DNA of 64,000 bases from contig NZ_JABJVV010000005.1 of NCBI RefSeq assembly GCF_013155545.1, positions 267,199-331,198 of the forward strand, given 5' to 3'. The stretch is from Caenimonas soli (GTDB taxonomy: Bacteria > Pseudomonadota > Gammaproteobacteria > Burkholderiales > Burkholderiaceae_C). Below, in pieces: positions 45,929 through 51,904 of the stretch; within the stretch, counting starts at the first letter, position 1; every line of letters starts with the position of its first letter. The position numbers were made by a program, and so were the translations under genes. The notes under the pieces are model-generated. The model saw only the letters and a list, made by a program, of their open reading frames with translations, was not told the origin of the DNA and did not search any database.

Positions 45929-46639
45929 TCAGAGCTTGATGCTCTGCACGGCACGGGTGGCCGTTCCTTCCACCACTTTGGCGGAGACGTTTTTTACCAC
46001 GGCCTGGGCGGGCAGGTCGACCATTCCCTCGATGCGGCGGTATTGCCTGAACTGCAGCGGCTGGGCGCCGCCGCTGGGCAAATCCATCATCCAGGGCTTG
46101 CCGTCCAGCATGCCGCCGATGCTCAACTCCAGCTTGCCGCGGAATTCGCGGGCGTTCTTCACCGGCTGGATCACGAGCACCTGCCATTTCAGCTGGGTGC
46201 CGCCCAGCACTTCCGCCTGCAGGGCGCGGATGGCCACGCCCTCGGCGCCGCTGGTAGGGATGAGCTTTTCGAAGAAACCCAGGTCGTTGCGCAGGGACCG
46301 GTTCTCGGCTTCAAGTGACTTGAGCTGGGCCAGCATACGCTCCTGCGCGGTTTTCTCGGCAGTGAGCAGGCTGGCCGAGGTATTGAAGACCGACTGGGCC
46401 TTGTCGCGCTCCTCGCGCAGCTTCTCGGCATCGGCGCGCAAACGCAGCAACTCTTCCTTCGCACCGCTGTCCAGGCCTGCGATGCTTTTACCGAATTCGA
46501 AGGACCACAGGGTGATGGCGGCACAGAGGCCCAGCATGATCGCCACGCCGGCCCAGCGCAGGGGCCATGGCATTGCACTGCGCACAGACATGCGCGGTGC
46601 GCTGATGGTGAGGCGGCGTCTTAGCAGTTTGAATCGCAT
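45929..46639 (-). CDS. Membrane-anchored coiled-coil protein (DUF6776-like)
   Basis: 236 aa. One membrane helix (~28-48), a coiled coil (~60-120, AEKLREERDKAQS...LKSLEAENRSL), then a beta-rich periplasmic domain. Seen upstream of bactofilin in related bacteria; possibly anchors it to the envelope. No catalytic motif. Confidence 0.8.
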   Translation of the reverse strand: MRFKLLRRRLTISAPRMSVRSAMPWPLRWAGVAIMLGLCAAITLWSFEFGKSIAGLDSGAKEELLRLRADAEKLREERDKAQSVFNTSASLLTAEKTAQERMLAQLKSLEAENRSLRNDLGFFEKLIPTSGAEGVAIRALQAEVLGGTQLKWQVLVIQPVKNAREFRGKLELSIGGMLDGKPWMMDLPSGGAQPLQFRQYRRIEGMVDLPAQAVVKNVSAKVVEGTATRAVQSIKL

Positions 46640-46683
46640 CCAGACAGTTTCTAGTTGTAGCTCATCAATACTGCCCTAAAACG

Positions 46684-46718
46684 ACAAAGCCGCAACAAGC
46701 GAACTTGTGCGGCTTTGT
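46684..46718 (-). terminator. Rho-independent terminator of rplM-rpsI
   Basis: Hairpin with arms ACAAAGCCGCA(A)CAAG and CTTGTGCGGCTTTGT around CGAA, followed on the minus strand by CGTTTT. It lies 20 bp after the rpsI stop. Confidence 0.85.
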
Positions 46719-46738
46719 ATCGACAGTAAGGAAACGAT

Positions 46739-47131
46739 TTAACGCTTGCTGAACTGCTTGCGGCGGCGTGCGGAGTGCAGGCCGACCTTCTTACGTTCCA
46801 CTTCGCGAGCATCACGCGTCACGAAACCGGCTTGCGACAGCGCCGGCTTGAGCGCCGCGTCGTAGTCGATCAGCGCGCGGGTGATGCCGTGGCGCGCCGC
46901 GCCGGCCTGGCCCGACTCGCCGCCGCCGTGGACGTTGATCTTGATATCGAACGTCTCGACGTGGTTCGTCAAGAACAGGGGTTGCTTGACGATCATGATC
47001 GAAGTCTGGCGACCGAAGAACTCTTGGATGTCCTTGTCGTTGACGGTGATCTTGCCCGTGCCTTTTTTCATGAACACGCGAGCGACGCTGGATTTGCGAC
47101 GGCCGGTGCCATTGTTCCATTCACCGATCAT
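46739..47131 (-). CDS. rpsI: 30S ribosomal protein S9
   Basis: 130 aa. [13 protein letters not shown], the core [15 protein letters not shown] and the C-terminal [18 protein letters not shown], whose tail reaches the P-site tRNA, are all present. Start overlaps the rplM stop by 4 bp. Confidence 0.98.
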   Translation of the reverse strand: MIGEWNNGTGRRKSSVARVFMKKGTGKITVNDKDIQEFFGRQTSIMIVKQPLFLTNHVETFDIKINVHGGGESGQAGAARHGITRALIDYDAALKPALSQAGFVTRDAREVERKKVGLHSARRRKQFSKR

Positions 47132-47583
47132 GTTCTCGCTCCCATTTGGGCTTCAGGAAGTTCCAGCACTTTGGGCTGTTGTGCGGTGTGGGGATGCTCT
47201 GCACCGCCGTACACCTTCAGTTTCTTGATCATCGCGTAGCCGAGCGGGCCCTTGGGCAGCATGCCCTTGACGGCCTTTTCCAGCGCGCGGCCGGGGTGCT
47301 TGGCTTGCATGTCGCGGAAGTTGGTGGCGCTGATGCCGCCCGGGTAACCCGAGTGGCGGTAGTACACCTTGTCCTGGTTCTTCGTACCCGTCACGCGGAT
47401 CTGCGAAGCGTTGATGATGACGATGAAGTCACCGGTGTCGACGTGAGGCGTGTAAATGGCCTTGTGTTTGCCGCGCAAACGGAGAGCAACTTCGCTGGCT
47501 ACTCGTCCGAGGACCTTATCGGTCGCGTCAATCACAAACCACTCGTGCGTCACGTCAGCGGGTTTTGCGCTGAACGTTTTCAT
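47128..47583 (-). CDS. rplM: 50S ribosomal protein L13
   Basis: 151 aa, slightly longer than the usual 142 owing to a C-terminal extension ([11 protein letters not shown]) that leads into rps[17 protein letters not shown] and [16 protein letters not shown] are diagnostic. The promoter lies at 47741-47770, with a ~155-nt leader before ATG 47583. Confidence 0.98.
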   Translation of the reverse strand: MKTFSAKPADVTHEWFVIDATDKVLGRVASEVALRLRGKHKAIYTPHVDTGDFIVIINASQIRVTGTKNQDKVYYRHSGYPGGISATNFRDMQAKHPGRALEKAVKGMLPKGPLGYAMIKKLKVYGGAEHPHTAQQPKVLELPEAQMGART

Positions 47584-47740
47584 GAGTATCTTTCGATGCG
47601 GTTTGGCGGGCCCTTTTCCACGGTCGGCGTTCCTCTAGCGGGAATCTCTTAGGTGGGGTTGCATTTGGCAGGAAAACGTAGTGTCGTTTTCCCTTCGAAT
47701 ACGCTCTGACGCGGGGCCACAAGGCGCTGCAGAGCCCGAG

Positions 47741-47770
47741 ATTATACGAAGAATCAAGGACTTAGCGCAA
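47741..47770 (-). promoter_or_regulatory. rplM-rpsI promoter
   Basis: Minus strand -35 TTGCGC (47770-47765), 18-bp spacer, perfect -10 TATAAT (47746-47741). The transposon target site begins only 8 bp upstream of the -35. The leader 47584-47740 shows no ORF of note. Confidence 0.75.
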
Positions 47771-47777
47771 GGCGGGG

Positions 47778-47785
47778 ATGGAAAA
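47778..47785. repeat. Target-site duplication, left copy
   Basis: ATGGAAAA directly abutting the left terminal inverted repeat; identical to the right copy. Confidence 0.9.
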
Positions 47786-47802
47786 GGTGGTGTCTCAGTT
47801 TG
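47786..47802 (+). repeat. Left terminal inverted repeat
   Basis: GGTGGTGTCTCAGTTTG. Exact inverted match to 51855-51871. The GGTG start recalls IS1-family ends (from memory). Confidence 0.93.
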
Positions 47803-47810
47803 GAAGTAAC

Positions 47811-47840
47811 GGTCTTTGCGGCCCTTTGCGGCCCTTTGCG
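47811..47840. repeat. Three 10-bp tandem repeats inside the left end
   Basis: GGTCTTTGCG, GCCCTTTGCG, GCCCTTTGCG in tandem, starting 8 bp inside the left inverted repeat. Not present at the right end. Possible transposase or host-factor binding array. Confidence 0.6.
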
Positions 47841-47928
47841 GCATGCTGTCCTACAGTCAGTAGGCAGTACCATGCCCGCCAGCGTTGTACGGCCAATGCG
47901 CGAAAGCAACGCCGCCTATCAGTTCGAA

Positions 47929-47955
47929 TTGACGTTCACGTCAATGACCTATAAG
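47929..47955 (+). promoter_or_regulatory. Promoter with overlapping palindrome for the Ntn-hydrolase gene
   Basis: TTGACGT-TC-ACGTCAA (47929-47944) is a perfect dyad that includes a consensus-like -35 TTGACG; TATAAG at 47950-47955 could be the -10 (short 15-bp spacer). The GGGGAGG ribosome site follows at ~47971. Suggests regulated expression of the cargo. Confidence 0.45.
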
Positions 47956-47986
47956 CTCGCGCCCGAAGTGGGGGAGGTAACGCATT

Positions 47987-48901
47987 GTGACAATCGCCGG
48001 GTTTTACCTGTGTCCGGAAGGAGTGGTCCTTGGTGCAGATAGTACGTCTTCGGCCTTGACGCCCACTGGCATGCATTACTTCGACTTCAACCAGAAGATT
48101 TTCGAAGTCGGTGAAGGTGGAACCTTGGGTGTTGTGACTTGGGGCCTCGGCGGGCTGGGCGCGAAGAGCTACCGAACTTTGATCGCTGAGCTTGGCGATG
48201 ACATCAAGAAGAAGCCCCTTAAGACCGTTCAAGAGGCTGCGGAACGCCTTATCGAGAAGGTTTGGCTGGCCTTCAACAGCTTTAGCCTCAAGAAGCGATA
48301 TGACGACCTTGCGGCCAAACCCAGCCACAATCCCGCCGACCCGAAGAATGCGGCGAACAGGACCGCTGACGAGGATAAGGAACTCACTAAGCTGAAGGAA
48401 GCTTTGGTGATCGGATTTTGTGTTGCGGGTTTTGTGTTGCCGAACCGATCAGTTGCGGCGGCGACAATTCTGTTTGATCCCGCGGCCCCTAAGCCCACGC
48501 CGAAGATGACTACATCGGAAGGATGGTCGTGGTCCGGCGCTCCGAACATCATCCAGCGGCTGGTATATGGTATCGACCCCGCACTAAAGAAAGCCGTCAT
48601 CGATTCCGGTAAATGGCAGGGCTCAGAGCAAGAACTCGATCAGCTTGTTCAGGCCCACAAGTTGAGTCATGCCACGTTACCTATTCGCGATGCTGTTGAC
48701 TACGTTCATTCATCAATCTATTGCACGATCAAAGCGCTGAAGTTTTCGAGCTTGGCGCAGACTTGTGGCGGTCCAGTTGAGCTGGCGGTCATTACAACCG
48801 ACCGTAAATTCAGATGGGTCCGACACAAATCCTGGGACGCGGCAATTAATGATGGAGATATCAAAGATGACTTATTCCGCCATGCCAAACACTTTACCTG
48901 A
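47987..48901 (+). CDS. Proteasome-like Ntn hydrolase (transposon cargo)
   Basis: 304 aa, GTG start with GGGGAGG nine bases upstream. After removal of fMet, the first residue is Thr. Counting from it, T1, D17 (GVVLGADSTSS) and a lysine at 36 (QKIFEV) occupy the places of proteasome/HslV-type catalytic T1, D17 and K33. A glycine-rich VVTWGLGGLGAKSY follows as in those folds. The second half (charged loop ~110-135, then GWSWSGAPNIIQRLVYG) is not recognised. Function unknown: a self-processing or specialised peptidase/amidase is plausible. Its 3' end overlaps the next ORF. Confidence 0.75.
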   Translation: MTIAGFYLCPEGVVLGADSTSSALTPTGMHYFDFNQKIFEVGEGGTLGVVTWGLGGLGAKSYRTLIAELGDDIKKKPLKTVQEAAERLIEKVWLAFNSFSLKKRYDDLAAKPSHNPADPKNAANRTADEDKELTKLKEALVIGFCVAGFVLPNRSVAAATILFDPAAPKPTPKMTTSEGWSWSGAPNIIQRLVYGIDPALKKAVIDSGKWQGSEQELDQLVQAHKLSHATLPIRDAVDYVHSSIYCTIKALKFSSLAQTCGGPVELAVITTDRKFRWVRHKSWDAAINDGDIKDDLFRHAKHFT

Positions 48902-49115
48902 ACCCCGAGAGCCAAGAACGCTGCAAGAAGCAGTAGCGCGCATGCAGCGCGACTATCAGCGGACTGGCTCATACCGAGCGGAAGACGTTTCGCGAGTCTT
49001 GGGTAACCCACGCGACAGCGTTACAGGATCAGTACCCGAGGGATACGCAACCGGCGGTCAGCCAGCCAACATTCATTGGGCCAGTTCCGCGATTTCCTCA
49101 AGCGACCAGACGTGA
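48867..49115 (+). CDS. 82-aa hypothetical cargo protein
   Basis: Small ORF starting at ATG 48867 inside the Ntn-hydrolase 3' end, with GGAG nine bases upstream. Acid- and Arg-rich N-terminal half (PREPRTLQEAVARMQRDYQRTGSYRAEDVSRVLG), flexible tail (SVPEGYATGGQPANIHWAS). No family recognised. Overlaps the convergent transposase end by 43 bp. Translational coupling suggests that it works with, or is processed by, the hydrolase. Confidence 0.5.
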   Translation: MTYSAMPNTLPEPREPRTLQEAVARMQRDYQRTGSYRAEDVSRVLGNPRDSVTGSVPEGYATGGQPANIHWASSAISSSDQT

Positions 49116-49900
49116 TCGGTAAGCCCCGCCTCCATGGCGGGAGTCACGCGCAGCGTCTTGTGGATGCGAGCGAAGTTGTAATGCATGAAGTGCAGCGACA
49201 CGGCATGCTCTAGGTTCTCCACCTTCTTTGAAAAGCCATTGGTCAGGCGCGTGAACCGGCGCATGCCCATGCGCATGGTCAGGTTCTGGCGCTCCACAAA
49301 GCTGGTGCTGATGTGCTTGGCGTCCGGGGCTCCGTTGATGGGGCGTTGCTCGGTCGCTATAAGCTGGGCCGGGCTGTACCTGCGCTGCTCCGGGGTGCTG
49401 GGCACACCGTAGTGCTTCACCAGCATCGCATAGTCAATGTCAGCGCCGAAAGCGCCTTCCACGGCGTAGAAATAGGGGGCGTGGCCGTCCGTGGTCAGTT
49501 GCACGCGATTGGCGAGCCTACCGGCAACGTCGGTCATGAAAATATTGGCGTACTCGGCATCGCGCTTGCCAACCAGGTAGGAAACGATCAGCTTGGAGTC
49601 GGCATCAATGGCGGTCCAGGTCCACACATCGCCATGGCCCAGGACGCCCTTGTCGGCAGGTGCCACGTTCTTTTCCTTGGAATAGCAGAAGGCCCAGATC
49701 TCGTCGCACTGGACGCGCTTGCTCTTGAGGTTCCGCAGGTGCTCGGATTGGTACATGTTGCAGGCGAAGCCGACCTCTTCCAGCAGCTTGGTCACGGTGT
49801 TGATGGAGCAGCCAACGATGCGAGACACGGCCCGCATGCTCATGCCCTCGACCAGCAAACCGATGACTTGTGCGCGCTTTTCGATGGGGAGGCGGTTCAT
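49073..49900 (-). CDS. IS1-family-like DDE transposase (single ORF)
   Basis: 275 aa. N-terminal helix-turn-helix (EKRAQVIGLLVEGMSMRAVSRIVGCSINTVTKLL, residues ~7-40), then a DDE domain with D66 (QCDEIWAF), D138 (LTTDGHAPY) and E203 (SFVERQNLTMRMGM). The ERQNL glutamate context and the HTH-plus-DDE layout resemble IS1 InsAB in one uninterrupted frame, with no programmed frameshift. ATG 49900 is used; the longer frame to 49954 runs into the promoter palindromes. Catalytic residues look intact, so the element may be active. Confidence 0.9.
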   Translation of the reverse strand: MNRLPIEKRAQVIGLLVEGMSMRAVSRIVGCSINTVTKLLEEVGFACNMYQSEHLRNLKSKRVQCDEIWAFCYSKEKNVAPADKGVLGHGDVWTWTAIDADSKLIVSYLVGKRDAEYANIFMTDVAGRLANRVQLTTDGHAPYFYAVEGAFGADIDYAMLVKHYGVPSTPEQRRYSPAQLIATEQRPINGAPDAKHISTSFVERQNLTMRMGMRRFTRLTNGFSKKVENLEHAVSLHFMHYNFARIHKTLRVTPAMEAGLTDHVWSLEEIAELAQ

Positions 49901-49910
49901 GGCGTTACCT

Positions 49911-49960
49911 ATCAACTTGAAATGAATTATGCTTGATCGACCAAGCATATTCAAGTTGAT
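49911..49960 (-). promoter_or_regulatory. Transposase promoter inside nested palindromes
   Basis: Outer arms ATCAACTTGAA/TTCAAGTTGAT (49911-49921, 49950-49960) and inner arms TATGCTTG/CAAGCATA (49928-49935, 49942-49949). On the minus strand -35 TTGAAT (49954-49949) and -10 CATAAT (49931-49926) are spaced 17 bp and embedded in these dyads. Likely autoregulated transposase promoter. Confidence 0.6.
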
Positions 49961-50014
49961 TTACTAGCCGTTTTGCTAGATAATGAAACAAGGAAGCGTT
50001 GCAGGCAGTTCTAG

Positions 50015-50152
50015 TTAAGCCTTAACCAAGATCGGCCACGCGCGTTTCCCGTATGCCTTGGCATACAGGCGCTTGCCCTTGACGGTGATGTAGGCCACGA
50101 AGCGGACTACATACCCATCGGGGATGGGGAAGTTGAATTTCAACTGTTCCAT
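50015..50152 (-). CDS. 45-aa small basic protein (transposon cargo)
   Basis: ORF of 45 residues below common length cut-offs. ATG 50152 follows a near-perfect Shine-Dalgarno (GGGAGGT, 5 bases away). Sequence opens MEQLKFNFPIPDGYVVRF and ends with a basic, aromatic tail. No family recognised. It is transcribed in the same direction as the transposase, ~50 bp before the transposase promoter palindromes. Confidence 0.5.
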   Translation of the reverse strand: MEQLKFNFPIPDGYVVRFVAYITVKGKRLYAKAYGKRAWPILVKA

Positions 50153-50249
50153 AAGCACCTCCCTTCTCCGGGGATTCGCTCTGCGCTAACAGAGCGGTCC
50201 GGTGCGTTGATTGGTGGTGCCTGCAACGCTTCAGCAGTGGAGCCGCCAC

Positions 50250-50296
50250 GGCCCTCAGTTCGCTATCTTTCTCAGGGATGCGTCGAACTGAGGGCC
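50250..50296 (+). terminator. Strong hairpin with T-run (terminator on + strand)
   Basis: Perfect 13-bp arms GGCCCTCAGTTCG (50250-50262) and CGAACTGAGGGCC (50284-50296), 21-nt loop, then TTTTCTTTTCCC. Reads as a rho-independent terminator for plus-strand transcripts within the element. On the minus strand it would form a hairpin in the leader ahead of the 45-aa gene. Confidence 0.75.
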
Positions 50297-50358
50297 TTTT
50301 CTTTTCCCGACCCGGCAGGGCGGCTACAGCCACCGGGCTCGCCCGATATTCTCATCAT
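50272..50358 (-). CDS. Possible 28-aa leader peptide
   Basis: ATGATG at 50358 with AGGAG seven bases upstream. Encodes 28 residues (begins MMRISGEPGG, ends LSSTHP) whose stop codon lies in the loop of the hairpin at 50250-50296. Could be a leader/attenuator for the downstream 45-aa gene or simply chance. Confidence 0.3.
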   Translation of the reverse strand: MMRISGEPGGCSRPAGSGKEKALSSTHP

Positions 50359-50406
50359 GGCTTTTCTCCTTTTCAGTAGCGCGACTGTACCACATTTCGG
50401 ATTATG

Positions 50407-50474
50407 CGAACGATTGCTCCGAACGATTGTGAGGTTTATTTGGCAAGCGGCGACTGGTCATTCACGAACGATTG
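50407..50474. repeat. Three direct repeats CGAACGATTG (iteron-like)
   Basis: Copies at 50407-50416, 50420-50429 and 50465-50474. They lie between the divergent minus-strand leader and the plus-strand DNA-binding protein gene, the last overlapping its likely promoter (TATTAT at ~50479-50484). Operator or iteron role is plausible. Confidence 0.75.
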
Positions 50475-50516
50475 CTGTATTATCCGCCGATCTACATCGA
50501 GCAACGGGATCTCAGC

Positions 50517-51356
50517 ATGGCTAATGAAGACGCAGACAAGGTGGGGGTGCCCAGGGGAGTGCGCGGCCCCTCGTACCCGTCAATGAGTATTGAGGAAGCG
50601 ATTGGCAAGGCTCAGCAGCTTTGGGCCGCTGAGAAGCGAAACGCAGCTCCTGTTGAGGTTGTCGCAAAACATTGGGGCTACTCCGCCACTAGCAGCTCAG
50701 GGAAGATGACCGTAGCGGCGCTTCTCCACTATGGCTTGATTGGGGATTCGGGGTCAGGCAAGCATCGTATGGTGAAGCTCACGGGGCGAGCCTTGGACAT
50801 CGTGCTTGATGAAGTGGCCGACTCGCCACGCCGACTACAGGCAATCAAGGACGCCGTCGGGGCGCCGAAGCTCTACGCGGACATCATGGCGAAGTGGCCC
50901 CCACAAGAAGGGCTGCCGTCAGATCCGACCTTGCGCTTTTACTTGCTTCGAGAAAAGAGCTTCAACGAAGGATCAATCGCGGCATTCATCAAGGATTTCC
51001 GGAGTTCCATTGCTTTTGCAAAGCTGGATAAAACACCTACAATTGGCAGCGAGGACACTGCTCAGACCGATGATAATCTGCCATCTGAATTTGCAGAAAC
51101 CGATAAAGTTGTGAAGGATCAGACGTTGCAAGCCGCTCAAGTCGAGCAAACCGCGAAAGCCCAAGGATCAGGGCGTGTTGCGGCGCCAGCCATTCAACAA
51201 AGTGCAGGCGTCAAGCAAGACACCTTTTCCCTCGACGAGGGGCAAGTGGTACTTCAGTTTCCAGAGAAAATGAGCGCGGACAGCTACGAAGACTTCAAAG
51301 ACTGGATCGAACTCCAGCTTCGGAGGATCAAACGCTCTATTCCCCCTGCGGCTTAG
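50517..51356 (+). CDS. Putative winged-helix DNA-binding protein (transposon cargo)
   Basis: 279 aa from ATG 50517. Residues ~20-95 look like a winged helix (SIEEAIGKAQQLWAAEKRNAA...VVAKHWGYSATSSSGKMTVAALLHYGLIGD), followed by a helical region (~95-165), a polar Gln/Thr/Ala linker (~170-235), and a C-terminal helix ending in RRIKRSIPPAA. No family firmly recognised. Placed right after three direct repeats, it may bind them and control the element. Ends 20 bp into the convergent neighbour. Confidence 0.55.
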   Translation: MANEDADKVGVPRGVRGPSYPSMSIEEAIGKAQQLWAAEKRNAAPVEVVAKHWGYSATSSSGKMTVAALLHYGLIGDSGSGKHRMVKLTGRALDIVLDEVADSPRRLQAIKDAVGAPKLYADIMAKWPPQEGLPSDPTLRFYLLREKSFNEGSIAAFIKDFRSSIAFAKLDKTPTIGSEDTAQTDDNLPSEFAETDKVVKDQTLQAAQVEQTAKAQGSGRVAAPAIQQSAGVKQDTFSLDEGQVVLQFPEKMSADSYEDFKDWIELQLRRIKRSIPPAA

Positions 51357-51807
51357 CCTTCCAGCGTCCCGCAGCAGCCTTCCTTGCGATCTCTGACCGC
51401 TGCTCGGGCGTCAGGCTTGCGGCCCGCGCAGCCCCGCCCTTCTTCCCGCCTAGCTTGCCGAGCTTCACTGCGGCAGCGTTCTTCTTCTCTTCGGCTGGGG
51501 CTTCCGTCTTAGGCTCGTCGCCAGTCGCCTCATCCAATATTCGCTTGGCGAGCTGGCTCATATCGAGGTTTTTGGGACGGGCGGGCATGGGCGAATTATC
51601 GCGCTCCCGGATGGTCCCCCAGCGGGCAATTGCGCCCTTCAATCCGTTCGCCTTGCGCTGATCGGCTGGGACCTTGGCCGCACTGGCTTCGCCGCCTATG
51701 ATGGCAATTGCGCGGCTCACGCGGGCCATTGGGGCCTCACCAGGCCGGGGCTCAGTCAGCGTGAGCGTCCGCAGTATGCCGAACGCGATCTGGTTTTCGT
51801 CTCTCAT
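51337..51807 (-). CDS. Basic Ala/Lys/Gly-rich protein (transposon cargo)
   Basis: 156 aa. The C-terminal part KLGKLGGKKGGAARAASLTP and EQRSEIARKAAAGRW is a motif common in small plasmid and phage proteins, reminiscent of nucleic-acid-binding tails. Middle part is acidic/Ala-rich (EATGDEPKTEAPAEEKK). It starts at ATG 51807, 47 bp from the right inverted repeat and pointing inward. Function unknown. Confidence 0.6.
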   Translation of the reverse strand: MRDENQIAFGILRTLTLTEPRPGEAPMARVSRAIAIIGGEASAAKVPADQRKANGLKGAIARWGTIRERDNSPMPARPKNLDMSQLAKRILDEATGDEPKTEAPAEEKKNAAAVKLGKLGGKKGGAARAASLTPEQRSEIARKAAAGRWKAKPQGE

Positions 51808-51854
51808 GCATTCACCGTAGCAGAGGGGCGAAATAGGTCAAGGACGCTTGCATT

Positions 51855-51871
51855 CAAACTGAGACACCACC
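51855..51871 (-). repeat. Right terminal inverted repeat
   Basis: Inverted exact copy of the left 17-bp end. Confidence 0.93.
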
Positions 51872-51879
51872 ATGGAAAA
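51872..51879. repeat. Target-site duplication, right copy
   Basis: ATGGAAAA directly after the right inverted repeat, 25 bp before the rlmJ start. Confidence 0.9.
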
Positions 51880-51904
51880 CACGGGCGGCGGTTACCATCG
51901 CCGC

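Larger units (their letters stand above)
47786..51871. mobile_element. IS1-family-type transposon with passenger genes, ~4.1 kb
   Basis: Bounded by perfect 17-bp terminal inverted repeats GGTGGTGTCTCAGTTTG (47786-47802 and, inverted, 51855-51871), and flanked by the 8-bp direct repeat ATGGAAAA on both sides. It contains one DDE transposase with IS1-like D-D-E context and several other ORFs: an Ntn-hydrolase-like protein and an 82-aa ORF left of the transposase; a 45-aa protein, a putative DNA-binding protein and a basic Ala/Lys-rich protein right of it. Base composition looks less GC-rich than the flanks. It occupies the rplM-rlmJ intergenic region. Intact ends and duplication indicate relatively recent insertion. 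Confidence 0.92.

Noticed and set aside
47584..47740. Possible L13-binding leader structure before rplM
   Set aside because: No structure matching a known ribosomal leader could be confirmed by eye.
50022..50333. 103-codon minus-strand frame in the transposon
   Set aside because: Arg/Pro-rich with no ribosome site; a neighbouring frame holds a better 45-aa ORF with a strong Shine-Dalgarno.
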